Position numbers and translations under genes: made by a program. This document shows positions 26,161-35,973 of a stretch of 64,000 nucleotides of DNA, in pieces. The notes under the pieces are model-generated. The model did no database searches. It was not told where the DNA came from and saw only the letters and a list, made by a program, of their open reading frames with translations. The stretch comes from Pseudomonas iridis (GTDB lineage Bacteria > Pseudomonadota > Gammaproteobacteria > Pseudomonadales > Pseudomonadaceae): assembly GCF_017980685.1 (NCBI RefSeq), contig NZ_JACXXO010000008.1, positions 1 through 64,000 on the forward strand, in the 5' to 3' direction. How positions within the stretch are numbered: the first letter of the stretch is position 1; the number at the start of each line of letters is the position of its first letter.

Positions 26161-27650
26161 TAATGCTCCGGAACCCCGAGCGGTTGCTCGGCAGGTTTAT
26201 CAGATGGGGCCGGTAACGGCTTTTGCGGCACGGTCGGGCCAGCGGTGACGATGACCATTTTGTCCGTGCTCAAGTGTTTGTTCAGTGCGTTGCGGACCTG
26301 CTCTACGGTCAGGCTCTGGGACTGACGCATAAAGTCATCCAGATAGTTCAACGGCAGATTATAGAAGCCCATGGCGCCGAGTTGGCCAACAATGTCGGCG
26401 TTGCTCGCAGTGGACAGCGGGAAGCTGCCGGCCAGTTCGCGTTTGGCGTCGTCGAGTTCTTTCTGGGTCGGGCCGGTTTTCAGGTAGTCGGCGAGCACAT
26501 CCTGCACCAGTTTCAGAGTGCCTTCGCTCATTTCGGCGCGGGTCTGCAGGTTGATCAGGAACGGGCCGCGAACCTGCATCGGGCTAAACCCGGAATACAC
26601 GCCATAGGCCAGCCCGCGTTTCTCGCGAACTTCGCTCATCAACCGGGTGCCGAAACCACCGCCGCCGAGTATCTGGTTACCCATCGACAATGCCGCGTAG
26701 TCCGGGTCATCACGATCGATGCCCAGCTGCGCGATCATCAGGTTGGTCTGCTTCGATGGGAATTCGATGTGACCAACGCTGGCTTGCGGTTCCTGTGGCT
26801 GGGCGATTTTCGCCATCGCCGGGCCTTTCGGCAGGGCTGCGGACACCTGATTGGCAATCGCCTCGGCGTCAGCACGGGACAGATCACCGACCAGCGCGAT
26901 CACCACGTTGCCGGCAGCGTAGGCTTTGGCGTGGAATTCACGCAGTTGCGCGAGGGTGATCTTCGGTACGCTCTGCTCGTTGCCGTCGCTCGAATGCGCG
27001 TACGGGTGATCGCCATACAGGCGCTTCATCAGCTCCAGGCTGGCAAGTTTGCCGGGGTTCTGTTTCTGGTATTCGAATCCGGCGAGCATCTGATTCTTGA
27101 TGCGCGCGAACGAGTCGGCGGGGAAAGTCGGTTTGCCGACGACTTCCGAGAACAGACTCAATGCCGGTTCGCGCTGGTCAGCGGCGCTCAGACTGCGCAG
27201 CGAAGCCAGCGCCATGTCCTTGAAAGCGCCATTGCCGAAATCCGCCCCGAGGCCTTCGAAACCTTGGGCGATAGCACCGACGTCCTTGCCGGCCACGCCT
27301 TCATTGAGCATCGCGTTGGTCAGCACCGCCAGACCCGGCGCGTTGCCGTCCTGACTGCTGCCGGCGGCGAAGATCAGGCGCATGTCGAACATCGGCAGTT
27401 CGTGGGCTTCGACGAACAGCACCTTGGCGCCTTCGGCGGTGTTCCAGGTCTGCACGTCGAGTTTGCGGCTTGCCGGGGCCTTGCCGTCGAGTTCGGCCAG
27501 CGATTGCAGCTTCTGCGCGGACTTGGCGTTGTCCAGTGCTTCGCTCGCCTTGCTGTCAGCGCCTGGTGACAGATAGAAAGCAGTGGCACCGATCACCGCG
27601 ACAGCGATCAGACCAAGCAACAACAGGCGTGGGGTTTTGCGCTCACTCAT
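26160..27650 (-). CDS. M16 peptidase, non-catalytic partner subunit
   Basis: A 496-residue periplasmic or membrane-anchored M16 protein with one N-terminal hydrophobic helix (LLLLGLIAVAVIGATAFYL, about residues 9-27). Where active subunits have HxxEH it reads LAVLTNAML, so it cannot bind zinc there. The substrate-binding Arg/Tyr pair is kept (EVREKRGLAYGVYSGF near 345). This is the usual active/inactive pairing, as in mitochondrial processing peptidase-like dimers. The Pro-rich C-terminal tail (LPAPSDKPAEQPLG) is typical of pseudomonads. It overlaps the active-subunit gene by 8 bases and rsmD by one base. Confidence 0.9.
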   Translation of the reverse strand: MSERKTPRLLLLGLIAVAVIGATAFYLSPGADSKASEALDNAKSAQKLQSLAELDGKAPASRKLDVQTWNTAEGAKVLFVEAHELPMFDMRLIFAAGSSQDGNAPGLAVLTNAMLNEGVAGKDVGAIAQGFEGLGADFGNGAFKDMALASLRSLSAADQREPALSLFSEVVGKPTFPADSFARIKNQMLAGFEYQKQNPGKLASLELMKRLYGDHPYAHSSDGNEQSVPKITLAQLREFHAKAYAAGNVVIALVGDLSRADAEAIANQVSAALPKGPAMAKIAQPQEPQASVGHIEFPSKQTNLMIAQLGIDRDDPDYAALSMGNQILGGGGFGTRLMSEVREKRGLAYGVYSGFSPMQVRGPFLINLQTRAEMSEGTLKLVQDVLADYLKTGPTQKELDDAKRELAGSFPLSTASNADIVGQLGAMGFYNLPLNYLDDFMRQSQSLTVEQVRNALNKHLSTDKMVIVTAGPTVPQKPLPAPSDKPAEQPLGVPEH

Positions 27651-28998
27651 GAGTCGTCTCCAGTGGCAGTACGTGGGCGACGCTGAGACGTTCGCGGGTG
27701 AAATACAGCTTGGCGGCGTTCTGGATGTCTTGCGGGGTGACGCTCTCCAGATCGGCCAGTTCGGTGTCCATCAGTTTCCACGACAGGCCGACGGTCTCAA
27801 GCTGACCGATGGCCGTGGCCTGGCTGGTGATCGAGTCACGCTCGTAGACCAGGCCGGCAATCACTTGCGCACGCACGCGTTCCAGTTCTTCGGCGGACGG
27901 CGCGGTGGTTTTCAACTCTTCCAGCAGCTTCCACAAACCGGCCTCGGCTTGCGCCATGGTCTTTTTCTTCTGCGTGTTGGGCGTGGCCGAGAGGGTGAAC
28001 AGGCTGTCGCCGCGAGTGTAGGCGTCGTAGCTCGACGAGCCGCCGGACACCAGCTCTTCGCCGCGCTCCAGTTGGGTGGGAATGCGTCCGCTGTAACCGC
28101 CATCGAGCAGCGCCGAAATCAACCGCAGCGCGTTAACCGAACGCTTGTCTTCGGCAGTGGCGATGCTCGGCACGTTGAAGCCGAGCATCAAGCTAGGCAG
28201 TTGTGTCTGCACATGCAGGGTGATCTTGCGCTCGCCGGGCTCGGCCAGTTCCAGCGGTTGTTTCGCCGGTGGTACGTCGCGTTTGGCGATCGGGCCGAAG
28301 TAGCGTTGGGCGAGGGTTTTGACTTCGTCCGGGGTGACGTCGCCGACGACCACCAACGTGGCGTTGTTCGGCACGTACCAGGATTGATACCAGTGGCGCA
28401 GTTCTTCAACCTTCATCCGGTCGAGGTCAGCCATCCAGCCGATGGTAGGCGTGTGATAACCGCTGGCCGGGTAAGCCATCGCCTTGTAACGCTCGTAAGC
28501 CTTGGACATCGGCTTGTCATCGGTGCGCAGGCGGCGCTCTTCCTTGATGACTTCGATTTCCTTGGCGAACTCGTCGGCCGGCAGGCGCAGGTTGGCCATG
28601 CGATCGGCTTCCAGTTCGAAGGCCACGCCCAGACGGTCGCGCGCCAGCACCTGGTAATAAGCGGTGAAGTCATCGCTGGTGAACGCGTTCTCTTCGGCAC
28701 CGAGGTCGCGCAGGATCAGCGAGGCTTCGCCGGGGCCGACTTTCTCGCTGCCCTTGAACATCATGTGCTCAAGCGCATGAGACAGACCGGTCTGGCCCGG
28801 GGTTTCGTAGCTGGAACCGACCTTGTACCAGACCTGCGACACCACCACCGGCGCGCGGTGGTCTTCGCGCACTACGACCTTCAGGCCGTTGTCGAGGGTG
28901 AATTCGTGGGTCGGTTGCGGGTCGGCCGCCAGGGCCGAAAGGGGCAGGCAGACTGTGCTGAACAGCAGGCCTGCAGCGCGGCGGGCTAGAGCATTCAT
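27643..28998 (-). CDS. M16 zinc peptidase, catalytic subunit
   Basis: A 451-residue M16B peptidase with a Sec signal peptide (about residues 1-25, ending LSALA). GLSHALEHMMFKGSEKVG carries the inverted zinc motif HALEH at about residue 72, and NAFTSDDFTAYYQV follows. It should cut peptides in the periplasm together with the partner encoded downstream. The ATG at 28998 is preferred because it gives a proper signal peptide; the frame extends 30 codons upstream without one. It diverges from ftsY. Confidence 0.92.
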   Translation of the reverse strand: MNALARRAAGLLFSTVCLPLSALAADPQPTHEFTLDNGLKVVVREDHRAPVVVSQVWYKVGSSYETPGQTGLSHALEHMMFKGSEKVGPGEASLILRDLGAEENAFTSDDFTAYYQVLARDRLGVAFELEADRMANLRLPADEFAKEIEVIKEERRLRTDDKPMSKAYERYKAMAYPASGYHTPTIGWMADLDRMKVEELRHWYQSWYVPNNATLVVVGDVTPDEVKTLAQRYFGPIAKRDVPPAKQPLELAEPGERKITLHVQTQLPSLMLGFNVPSIATAEDKRSVNALRLISALLDGGYSGRIPTQLERGEELVSGGSSSYDAYTRGDSLFTLSATPNTQKKKTMAQAEAGLWKLLEELKTTAPSAEELERVRAQVIAGLVYERDSITSQATAIGQLETVGLSWKLMDTELADLESVTPQDIQNAAKLYFTRERLSVAHVLPLETTHE

Positions 28999-29342
28999 TC
29001 GTTTTTTAACCTGTTGAGCTGCCCGCTTGGTCTTAGCGTCGGCGGGCGAGGAGGTGCTAGGATACTGATCCGTTTTACCGGCGACCACGCCTATCAGGTT
29101 TTCAGGCCTGATACGGCTGTATAGGTTGGCGGCAGAAAGCAGCGGTTTATCGACTAGACTTCGCTTTTTCGCCGATTTTTCCGGTTTAGTCCTTCGTTAA
29201 TACGAATCTTTGGGGTGCCGCTGGCGCCTCGACAAAATGTTGCGCGTGAACAAGCTGGGTGAAACACAGTCTGTTCTGCATCGAATATTTATTTGCCGGG
29301 GCGCCCTTATGGCGCGTCGCTACCGTGAGATAGCCGTCCTCC
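28999..29342. promoter_or_regulatory. Divergent promoter region between the M16 operon and ftsY
   Basis: This 344-base gap has no credible gene; the one frame across it (29,210-29,419) runs into ftsY out of phase. It must hold the promoters for the M16 operon to the left and ftsYEX to the right. No confident -35/-10 pair was assigned. The ATG of ftsY has only a weak ribosome binding site. Confidence 0.45.
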
Positions 29343-30851
29343 ATGTTTGGTTCCAACGACGACAAGAAGACCCCAGCTGCGGCTGGCGAGAAGAAAAGCC
29401 TGTTCGGATGGCTGCGTAAGAAACCGCAGGAACCCGTCGTCGAACAGCCGCCCGCGATTCCTGAACCGGCCCCGACGCCTGCTCCTCTAATAGAAGAAGA
29501 GCCGACGCCGATTGTGCTGCCGAATGCCGAACCGGTGTTGCAACCGGTTGAGCCAGAACCGGAGCCTGCAGCGCCTGTGGCCGTTGAGCTGCCGCTGACT
29601 CCGGCGGCTGAGCCATGGCTGACCTTGCCAGTGGCGGAAGAGCCGGTGGCGTTGGTTGAAGAGGCCGCGCCGCATTTCACCCCGCAGATTCCTGCGCCGG
29701 CTGCGTTTGTTCCAGAGGTCGCTCCGGCTCCTGTGGTGGCTGCGCCCGTTGTTCCAGAGCCTGCCCCTGAACCTATCGCTTCCGAGCCTGTTGCTCCGGT
29801 CGTTGCTGCTCCTGTTGCTCCAATCGTTCAACAGCCCGAGCCAGCACCTGCCCCCGTGGTTGCTGCTCCAGTCTTGCCGGTCGAAGTGGTTACCGAAGCC
29901 CCGCGCACCGAAGAAACCAAGGCCGGTTTTTTTGCCCGCCTCAAGCAAGGTCTGTCGAAAACCAGTGCCAGCATTGGCGAGGGCATGGCCAGCCTGTTCC
30001 TGGGTCGCAAAACCATTGATGACGAGCTGCTGGATGACCTCGAAACCCGTCTGCTGACCGCCGACGTTGGCGTCGAAGCCACCACGCAGATCATCCAGCG
30101 CCTGACCCAGAAGGTCGCTCGCAAGGAACTTGCCGACGCCGATGCGTTGTACAAATCCCTGCAGGCCGAACTGGCTGCGATGCTCAAACCGGTCGAGCAG
30201 CCGCTGAAAATCGTTTCGCAGAACAAGCCGTTCGTGATCCTTGTGGTCGGCGTCAACGGTGCCGGCAAAACCACCACCATCGGCAAACTGGCGAAGAAGC
30301 TGCAGCTGGAAGGCAAGAAAGTCATGCTGGCCGCCGGTGACACCTTCCGCGCTGCTGCTGTTGAGCAGTTGCAGGTCTGGGGCGAACGCAACAAGATTCC
30401 GGTGGTCGCCCAGCACACGGGCGCCGATTCCGCTTCGGTGATCTTCGACGCCGTGCAGGCCGCCAAGGCGCGTGGCATCGACGTGCTGATCGCCGACACC
30501 GCCGGTCGTCTGCACACCAAAGACAATCTGATGGAAGAACTGAAAAAGGTTCGCCGTGTGATCGGCAAGCTCGACGCCGACGCGCCGCACGAAGTGCTGC
30601 TGGTACTCGACGCCGGTACCGGCCAGAACGCCATCAACCAGGCCAAGCAATTCAACCAGACTGTCGAACTGACCGGCCTGGCGCTGACCAAACTCGACGG
30701 CACCGCCAAAGGTGGGGTGATCTTTGCCCTGGCCAAGCAGTTCGGTCTGCCGATTCGCTATATCGGCGTCGGCGAAGGCATCGACGATTTGCGTACCTTT
30801 GAAGCCGAACCCTTTGTCCAGGCACTCTTTGCCGAGCGGGAGCGTTCATGA
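29343..30851 (+). CDS. ftsY: Signal recognition particle receptor
   Basis: A 502-residue SRP receptor GTPase that docks ribosome-nascent chain complexes at the membrane. Residues about 20-190 are the acidic, Pro/Ala/Val-rich A domain (many PAP, EPAP and VAAP steps), longer than in E. coli in its repetitive character. The NG domain follows: VGVNGAGKTTTIGKLAKKL near 302 is the P-loop, DTAGRLHTKDNLMEEL near 385 the G3 region, and LTKLDGTAKGGV near 450 the guanine-specificity motif. It is the first gene of the ftsY-ftsE-ftsX operon and overlaps ftsE by 4 bases. Confidence 0.97.
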   Translation: MFGSNDDKKTPAAAGEKKSLFGWLRKKPQEPVVEQPPAIPEPAPTPAPLIEEEPTPIVLPNAEPVLQPVEPEPEPAAPVAVELPLTPAAEPWLTLPVAEEPVALVEEAAPHFTPQIPAPAAFVPEVAPAPVVAAPVVPEPAPEPIASEPVAPVVAAPVAPIVQQPEPAPAPVVAAPVLPVEVVTEAPRTEETKAGFFARLKQGLSKTSASIGEGMASLFLGRKTIDDELLDDLETRLLTADVGVEATTQIIQRLTQKVARKELADADALYKSLQAELAAMLKPVEQPLKIVSQNKPFVILVVGVNGAGKTTTIGKLAKKLQLEGKKVMLAAGDTFRAAAVEQLQVWGERNKIPVVAQHTGADSASVIFDAVQAAKARGIDVLIADTAGRLHTKDNLMEELKKVRRVIGKLDADAPHEVLLVLDAGTGQNAINQAKQFNQTVELTGLALTKLDGTAKGGVIFALAKQFGLPIRYIGVGEGIDDLRTFEAEPFVQALFAERERS

Positions 30852-31519
30852 TTCGTTTCGAACAGGTCGGTAAACGCTACCCGAACGGACACGTCGGCTT
30901 GCATGAGCTGAGCTTTCGAGTCCGTCGCGGCGAGTTCTTGTTTGTCACCGGCCACTCCGGTGCCGGTAAATCCACGCTATTGCGCCTGTTGCTGGCAATG
31001 GAGCGTCCGACCAGCGGCAAGCTGCTGCTCGCCGGGCAAGACCTGAGCACCATCAGCAATGCGCAGATTCCGTTCCTGCGCAGGCAGATTGGTGTGGTGT
31101 TCCAGAACCACCAGTTGCTGTTCGATCGCACGGTGTTTAACAACGTCGCGTTGCCGTTGCAGATTCTCGGGCTGTCCAAGCCCGAAATCGCCAAGCGCGT
31201 CGATTCGGCGCTGGAGCGCGTGGCGCTGTCGGATAAAACCGATCTGTATCCGGGCGACCTGTCCACCGGTCAGCAACAGCGCGTCGGCATCGCCCGCGCC
31301 ATCGTCCATCGTCCGGCCCTGCTGTTGGCGGACGAACCGACCGGTAACCTCGACCCGCGTCTGGCGGCCGAGATCATGGGGGTGTTCGAAGACATCAACC
31401 GTTTGGGCACCAGCGTGCTGATCGCCAGTCACGACCTGGCGCTGATCGCCCGTATGCGTCACCGCATGCTGACCTTGCAGCGTGGCCGATTGATCGGCGA
31501 CGGGGAGGCCGGGGTATGA
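30848..31519 (+). CDS. ftsE: Cell division ATP-binding protein
   Basis: A 223-residue ABC ATPase that works with FtsX at the divisome to couple septation with peptidoglycan hydrolase activation. Walker [12 protein letters not shown] (about residues 36-46), the signature [15 protein letters not shown] and Walker [13 protein letters not shown] are intact, followed by the switch His in IASHDLAL. Overlaps ftsY and ftsX by 4 bases each, as ATGA. Confidence 0.97.
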   Translation: MIRFEQVGKRYPNGHVGLHELSFRVRRGEFLFVTGHSGAGKSTLLRLLLAMERPTSGKLLLAGQDLSTISNAQIPFLRRQIGVVFQNHQLLFDRTVFNNVALPLQILGLSKPEIAKRVDSALERVALSDKTDLYPGDLSTGQQQRVGIARAIVHRPALLLADEPTGNLDPRLAAEIMGVFEDINRLGTSVLIASHDLALIARMRHRMLTLQRGRLIGDGEAGV

Positions 31520-32541
31520 GTGCCACTCGCAGCCCGAAGGTTTCCGAGCGCGTGGCCCCGAAAGCCGCCGATCCGCAACCGGCCAAAAAGAAAAAACACG
31601 ACGATGACGACGGCCCTGACTTCGCCACGCTGTTCCGTGCCTGGGTCGAAAGCCATCGCGCCAGCCTGCTCGATAGCCTGCGTCGTCTCGGCAAGCAGCC
31701 GATCGGCAGTTTCTTCACCTGCATGGTGATGGCAGTGGCGCTGAGCCTGCCGATGGGTCTTTCGCTGTTGCTCAATAACGTCGAGCGTCTTGGCGGATCG
31801 TGGCAGCGTGCGGCACAGATCTCCCTGTACCTGCAGCTCGACGCCAGCCCGGAGCAGGGCGAGTCGTTGCGCGAACAGATCAAAGGCATGCCCGGCGTAG
31901 CTGATGCTGAATATGTCGGCCGTGATCAGGCGCTGGAAGAGTTTCAACAGCAGTCCGGTTTGGGCGAAGCCCTGCGCGAGCTGCCGGAAAACCCGCTACC
32001 GGGCGTGGTGCTGGTGACGCCGAACGAGGTCGACAAGACCACCCTGGAAGCATTAAGACAAAAACTTTCCGAGCTGCCGAAGGTACAACAGGCACAACTT
32101 GATCTAGTCTGGGTCGAGCGTCTGGCCGCCATCCTCAAGCTCGGCGATCGTTTTGTCTTCGGTCTGACGGTGCTGCTGGTTTCTGCATTACTTTTGGTGA
32201 TAGGCAATACCATTCGTCTTCATATTGAAAACCGCCGCACAGAGATAGAAGTGATTAAACTCGTCGGCGGCACTGACAGCTATGTACGGCGCCCCTTCCT
32301 TTATATGGGCGCGTTGTATGGCTTCGGTGCGGGACTGTTGTCCTGGGGCGTATTGGCGTTCGGCCTGGACTGGCTGAACGATGCGGTGGTTGGATTGGCC
32401 GGCTTGTACGGCAGTGATTTCGCGCTGGCCGGAGTGCCAGTTGCCGATGGTCTGTCGCTCTTGCTTGGCGCGGTGCTGTTGGGTTATATCGGTGCATGGA
32501 TTGCAGTCGCACGTCATCTCAGGGAGCTGGCGCCGAAGTAG
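31516..32541 (+). CDS. ftsX: Cell division ABC permease
   Basis: A 341-residue inner-membrane protein with the FtsX layout: a charged cytoplasmic N terminus ([13 protein letters not shown] near residue 28), a first helix around 75-95, a periplasmic domain (about 100-210), and three helices in the C-terminal half, including [41 protein letters not shown] is the conserved cytoplasmic coupling loop. It acts with FtsE to control amidase activation during division. It is the last gene of the ftsYEX operon; rpoH follows after 113 bases. Confidence 0.96.
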   Translation: MSATRSPKVSERVAPKAADPQPAKKKKHDDDDGPDFATLFRAWVESHRASLLDSLRRLGKQPIGSFFTCMVMAVALSLPMGLSLLLNNVERLGGSWQRAAQISLYLQLDASPEQGESLREQIKGMPGVADAEYVGRDQALEEFQQQSGLGEALRELPENPLPGVVLVTPNEVDKTTLEALRQKLSELPKVQQAQLDLVWVERLAAILKLGDRFVFGLTVLLVSALLLVIGNTIRLHIENRRTEIEVIKLVGGTDSYVRRPFLYMGALYGFGAGLLSWGVLAFGLDWLNDAVVGLAGLYGSDFALAGVPVADGLSLLLGAVLLGYIGAWIAVARHLRELAPK

Positions 32542-32576
32542 AATCTTTTTTGCGCGTGATTGGCCTTACGGTTTTT

Positions 32577-32606
32577 GGGAACTTGTACTTGAGTTCCCGG
32601 TCAATT
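32577..32606 (+). promoter_or_regulatory. Candidate AlgU (sigma-E type) promoter of rpoH, inside a dyad
   Basis: GAACTT (32579-32584), 16 bases, then TCAAT resembles the AlgU consensus GAACTT-N16-TCTGA. P. aeruginosa rpoH is known to have an AlgU-dependent promoter. The same bases form a GGGAACT/AGTTCCC dyad (32577-32598), which could alternatively be a weak terminator for ftsX. Confidence 0.45.
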
Positions 32607-32654
32607 TTTCGCAGTGCTGAGAAGCACGAGTATGTAAGTCGGAGGTTTTTTCGT

Positions 32655-33509
32655 ATGACCAATTCTTTGCAACCTGCGTACGCGTTGGTTCCAGGCGCAA
32701 ACCTGGAAGCCTATGTGCACACCGTGAACAGCATTCCATTGCTGACGCCGGAGCAGGAGCGTGAACTGGCCGAGAGTCTCTATTATGAGCAGGATTTGGG
32801 GGCGGCTCGGCAGATGGTGCTCGCCCACCTGCGTTTTGTCGTACACATTGCCCGTAGCTATAGCGGCTACGGTCTGGCTCAGGCTGACCTGATCCAGGAA
32901 GGTAACGTCGGCCTGATGAAGGCCGTAAAGCGCTTCAACCCGGAAATGGGTGTGCGCCTGGTGTCGTTCGCTGTGCACTGGATCAAGGCGGAAATTCACG
33001 AGTTCATCCTGCGCAACTGGCGCATTGTGAAAGTCGCGACCACCAAGGCCCAGCGCAAGCTGTTCTTCAACCTGCGCAGCCAGAAGAAACGTCTGGCGTG
33101 GCTGAATAACGAGGAAGTCCACCGTGTGGCGGAAAGCCTCGGCGTCGAACCGCGTGAAGTGCGCGAGATGGAAAGTCGCCTGACCGGCCATGACATGGCT
33201 TTCGACCCGGCTGCGGAAGCGGACGACGACAGCGCTTTCCAGTCGCCGGCCAACTATCTGGAAGACCACCGGTACGACCCGGCGCGTCAACTGGAAGATG
33301 CCGACTGGAGCGACAACTCCAACAACAACCTGCACGAAGCTTTGGAAGTGCTGGACGAACGCAGCCGCGACATCCTCTACCAGCGCTGGCTGGCAGAAGA
33401 GAAAGCCACGCTGCACGACCTGGCGCAGAAGTACAACGTGTCGGCCGAGCGAATCCGTCAGCTCGAAAAGAGCGCGATGAACAAGCTCAAATTGTCGATC
33501 GCCGCATAA
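32655..33509 (+). CDS. rpoH: RNA polymerase heat-shock sigma factor (sigma-32)
   Basis: A 284-residue alternative sigma factor directing heat-shock gene transcription. Region 1.2-2.1 begins [19 protein letters not shown]; region 2.4 reads [33 protein letters not shown] (key part [11 protein letters not shown]), followed by the RpoH box QRKLFFNLR, and region 4.2 holds [19 protein letters not shown]. The ATG at 32655 has GGAGG 10 bases before it. It is monocistronic with a strong terminator. Confidence 0.98.
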   Translation: MTNSLQPAYALVPGANLEAYVHTVNSIPLLTPEQERELAESLYYEQDLGAARQMVLAHLRFVVHIARSYSGYGLAQADLIQEGNVGLMKAVKRFNPEMGVRLVSFAVHWIKAEIHEFILRNWRIVKVATTKAQRKLFFNLRSQKKRLAWLNNEEVHRVAESLGVEPREVREMESRLTGHDMAFDPAAEADDDSAFQSPANYLEDHRYDPARQLEDADWSDNSNNNLHEALEVLDERSRDILYQRWLAEEKATLHDLAQKYNVSAERIRQLEKSAMNKLKLSIAA

Positions 33510-33527
33510 CCGGCGCCCGACAACAAA

Positions 33528-33566
33528 AAAATGCCCCGATCAGCGATGATCGGGGCATTTTTGTTT
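33528..33566. terminator. Strong bidirectional terminator after rpoH
   Basis: ATGCCCCGATCA (33531-33542) pairs perfectly over 12 bases with TGATCGGGGCAT (33547-33558) around a GCGA loop, with an A run before and a T run after. It also serves the convergent mtgA. The core ATGCCCCG equals that of the pchP-ilvD terminator. Confidence 0.93.
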
Positions 33567-33570
33567 GAAA

Positions 33571-33653
33571 ATCAAAAGATCGCAGCGTGCCGCAGCTCCT
33601 ACACGGGACCCGCATTCACCTGTGGGAGCTGCCGAAGGCTGCGATCCTTTGAT
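33571..33653. repeat. REP-like pair (GATCGCAGCCTTCGGCAGCTCC-type), inverted
   Basis: AAAAGATCGCAGC...GCAGCTCCTACA faces TGTGGGAGCTGCCGAAGGCTGCGATC in inverted orientation. The same family occurs at 45,002-45,107. It lies between rpoH and the convergent mtgA. Confidence 0.85.
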
Positions 33654-33660
33654 CTTGAAG

Positions 33661-34383
33661 TCACTGCGCCCAAGGTGCACGCCGCGAATCATTCAGACTC
33701 AGCAGATAACTCGTCCCACCCAACTGACGCATTTGCTGCCGAATCCATCCGGCCCGGCGCGCGACATAAGCCGTCGGATGGCTCGCGCTCCACACCCGCG
33801 GGTTGGGCAATACCGCCGCCAGATAACTCGCCTGCTGTCGGGACAACGACTTCGCGCTCACGCCGAAATGATGTCGCGCTGCGGCTTCGGCGCCAAACAC
33901 GCCGTCATCCCACTCGACACTGTTCAGATACACCTCGAGAATCCGCTGTTTGGGCCACAACACCTCGATCAGCGCAGTAAACCAGGCTTCCAGGCCTTTA
34001 CGCAGATAGCTGCGCCCGGCCCACAGAAACAGGTTTTTCGACACTTGCTGGCTCAACGTACTGGCGCCGCGAATTGAGCCGCCAAGTTCGTTGTGCGCAA
34101 GCGCTGCCTGGATTGCACTGAAATCAAAGCCCCAGTGCTCGGGAAATTTCTGGTCTTCGCCAGCCATGACCGCGACTTTGAGATCGTCGGAAATCTCGTC
34201 CCACGGCTTCCAGGTGCGCTGCAGGTCGATCGGCTCGCCGTCGATCCAGGATTCGACCTTGCGCTCGACCATCAGCGCGGTGCCAGGCGGCGGTACGAAG
34301 CGAAATACCAGAACCAGCAATACGCTGCCCCCCGCGAACCAGAGCAGGGCCTTCGTGAGACGACGGAAAATTGAACGCAACAT
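33661..34383 (-). CDS. mtgA: Monofunctional peptidoglycan glycosyltransferase
   Basis: A 240-residue GT51 enzyme that polymerises lipid II glycan strands. One N-terminal anchor helix (ALLWFAGGSVLLVLVFRFV, about residues 12-30) precedes the catalytic domain: VMAGEDQKFPEHWGFD near 73 holds the first catalytic Glu, GGSIRGASTLSQQVSKNLFL near 102 (key STLSQQ), and ILEVYLNSVEWDDGVFGAEAAA near 148 holds the second Glu. The ATG at 34383 gives MLRSIFRR; the frame extends upstream to 34458 without a family-like N terminus. Confidence 0.95.
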   Translation of the reverse strand: MLRSIFRRLTKALLWFAGGSVLLVLVFRFVPPPGTALMVERKVESWIDGEPIDLQRTWKPWDEISDDLKVAVMAGEDQKFPEHWGFDFSAIQAALAHNELGGSIRGASTLSQQVSKNLFLWAGRSYLRKGLEAWFTALIEVLWPKQRILEVYLNSVEWDDGVFGAEAAARHHFGVSAKSLSRQQASYLAAVLPNPRVWSASHPTAYVARRAGWIRQQMRQLGGTSYLLSLNDSRRAPWAQ

Positions 34384-34457
34384 AGAGATGGCTTGGCCGA
34401 ACCCGTGGAGCGGGCCATTATACAGACCCTGCCGATCGAGTCTGACTGGAGTTCCCA

Positions 34458-34838
34458 ATGCTGCGTGGCTTTTTAATGCTGGCCGCTTTTTTTGGTTTCA
34501 CGGGTGTCGCGCTGGGTGCGTTTGCCGCCCACGGCCTGAAAAGCCGTCTGACACCTGATTATCTGGCGATTTTCCACACGGGCGTCACCTATCAACTGGT
34601 GCATACACTGGCGTTATTCGGTGTGGCATTGCTGGCTACGCAGATTCAGGGGCGACTGGTCACTTGGGCCGGTATCTCGTTCACTGTCGGTATCCTGCTG
34701 TTTTCCGGCAGCCTGTACCTGCTGACCACCACCGGCATCAGCAAGCTCGGCATCATCACCCCGTTCGGCGGGTTGGCGTTTCTTGTCGGCTGGGTGTGTC
34801 TGGGCCTGGCTGCCTGGCGCTTGCAATTAACCGCTTGA
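34458..34838 (+). CDS. DUF423 membrane protein (YgdD-like)
   Basis: A 126-residue protein with four hydrophobic helices of the DUF423 family: MLRGFLMLAAFFGFTGVALG and then the conserved GAFAAHGLKSRLTPDYLAIF near residue 22, and SGSLYLLTTTG near 76. Its role is unknown. It diverges from mtgA across 74 bases and lies 71 bases upstream of thiS on the same strand. Confidence 0.9.
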   Translation: MLRGFLMLAAFFGFTGVALGAFAAHGLKSRLTPDYLAIFHTGVTYQLVHTLALFGVALLATQIQGRLVTWAGISFTVGILLFSGSLYLLTTTGISKLGIITPFGGLAFLVGWVCLGLAAWRLQLTA

Positions 34839-34909
34839 CGCTTGGTGCTGACCTTTAGGTCATGATCGGGCTAGAATGCCAGCCCCTAAAAATGATGGCG
34901 GCATTGCGC

Positions 34910-35110
34910 ATGCGCATTCAGTTGAACGGTGAATCCCTTGAACTGCCCGACGGTGAAACCGTTGCAGCCCTGCTGACCCGTCTGGATCTGACCGGACGCC
35001 GGGTGGCGGTCGAACTCAATCTGGATATCGTCCCGCGCAGCCAGCATGCCGACACCGCGCTAAACGACGGCGATAACGTCGAGGTGGTTCACGCCATCGG
35101 CGGCGGCTAA
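34910..35110 (+). CDS. thiS: Sulfur carrier protein for thiazole synthesis
   Basis: A 66-residue ubiquitin-fold protein ending in the required Gly-Gly (HAIGGG). Its C terminus is adenylated and turned into a thiocarboxylate that gives sulfur to thiazole phosphate. The ATG at 34910 starts MRIQLNGESLEL, the family N terminus. It lies directly upstream of thiG, its partner. Confidence 0.95.
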   Translation: MRIQLNGESLELPDGETVAALLTRLDLTGRRVAVELNLDIVPRSQHADTALNDGDNVEVVHAIGGG

Positions 35111-35170
35111 TCGCCTGGCCCACACGGGCACAGAATTCTGCAAGACCCTCACCCCTAAAGAGGATTCCCC

Positions 35171-35965
35171 ATGAGCATCGTTCGTAGCGACAAGCCTTTT
35201 GTGCTGGCCGGTCGTACTTACCAGTCGCGTTTGCTGGTCGGTACCGGCAAGTACCGTGACATGGAAGAAACCCGCCAGGCCATCGAAGCCTCGGGTGCCG
35301 AGATCGTCACCTTCGCCGTGCGCCGCACCAACCTCGGCCAGATCGAAGGCGAACCGAACCTGCTCGACGTATTGTCGCCGGATCGCTACACCTTCCTGCC
35401 GAACACCGCCGGTTGCTACGACGCCATCGAAGCCGTGCGCACCTGCCGCCTGGCCCGTGAGCTGCTCGACGGTCACAATCTGGTGAAGCTGGAAGTACTC
35501 GCCGACCAGAAAACCCTGTTCCCCAACGTGATCGAAACCCTCAAGGCCGCCGAAACACTGGTCAAGGAAGGTTTCGACGTGATGGTTTACACCAGTGATG
35601 ACCCGATCATCGCCCGTCAACTGGCGGAAATCGGCTGCATCGCCGTCATGCCGCTGGCCGGCCTGATCGGTTCTGGCCTGGGTATCTGCAATCCATACAA
35701 CCTGCAGATCATCCTTGAAGAAGCAAAGATTCCGGTATTGGTAGACGCCGGTGTCGGCACCGCTTCCGATGCCACCATTGCCATGGAACTGGGCTGTGAC
35801 GCAGTGCTGATGAACTCGGCCATTGCCCACGCGGGTCAGCCAGTGATGATGGCCCAAGCCATGCAACACGCGATCGTCGCGGGCCGTCTGGCCTACCTCG
35901 CCGGCCGCATGCCGAAAAAACTCTATGCCAGCGCCTCTTCGCCGCTGGATGGTCTGATCAAGTAA
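35171..35965 (+). CDS. thiG: Thiazole synthase
   Basis: A 264-residue TIM-barrel enzyme that condenses deoxyxylulose phosphate, dehydroglycine and ThiS-thiocarboxylate into thiamine thiazole phosphate. [16 protein letters not shown] near residue 17, [15 protein letters not shown] near 106 with the Schiff-base Lys region, and [32 protein letters not shown] (key [11 protein letters not shown]) near 190. AGAGGA precedes the ATG. Forms a unit with thiS before it and trmB after it, 8 bases away. Confidence 0.97.
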   Translation: MSIVRSDKPFVLAGRTYQSRLLVGTGKYRDMEETRQAIEASGAEIVTFAVRRTNLGQIEGEPNLLDVLSPDRYTFLPNTAGCYDAIEAVRTCRLARELLDGHNLVKLEVLADQKTLFPNVIETLKAAETLVKEGFDVMVYTSDDPIIARQLAEIGCIAVMPLAGLIGSGLGICNPYNLQIILEEAKIPVLVDAGVGTASDATIAMELGCDAVLMNSAIAHAGQPVMMAQAMQHAIVAGRLAYLAGRMPKKLYASASSPLDGLIK

Positions 35966-35973
35966 GAGCCAAG

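Noticed and set aside
29210..29419. Small plus-strand frame before ftsY
   Set aside because: It overlaps the start of ftsY in another frame and has no ribosome binding site or recognisable sequence.
34840..34909. TPP riboswitch before thiS
   Set aside because: The 71-base gap is too short and lacks recognisable TPP-aptamer segments.
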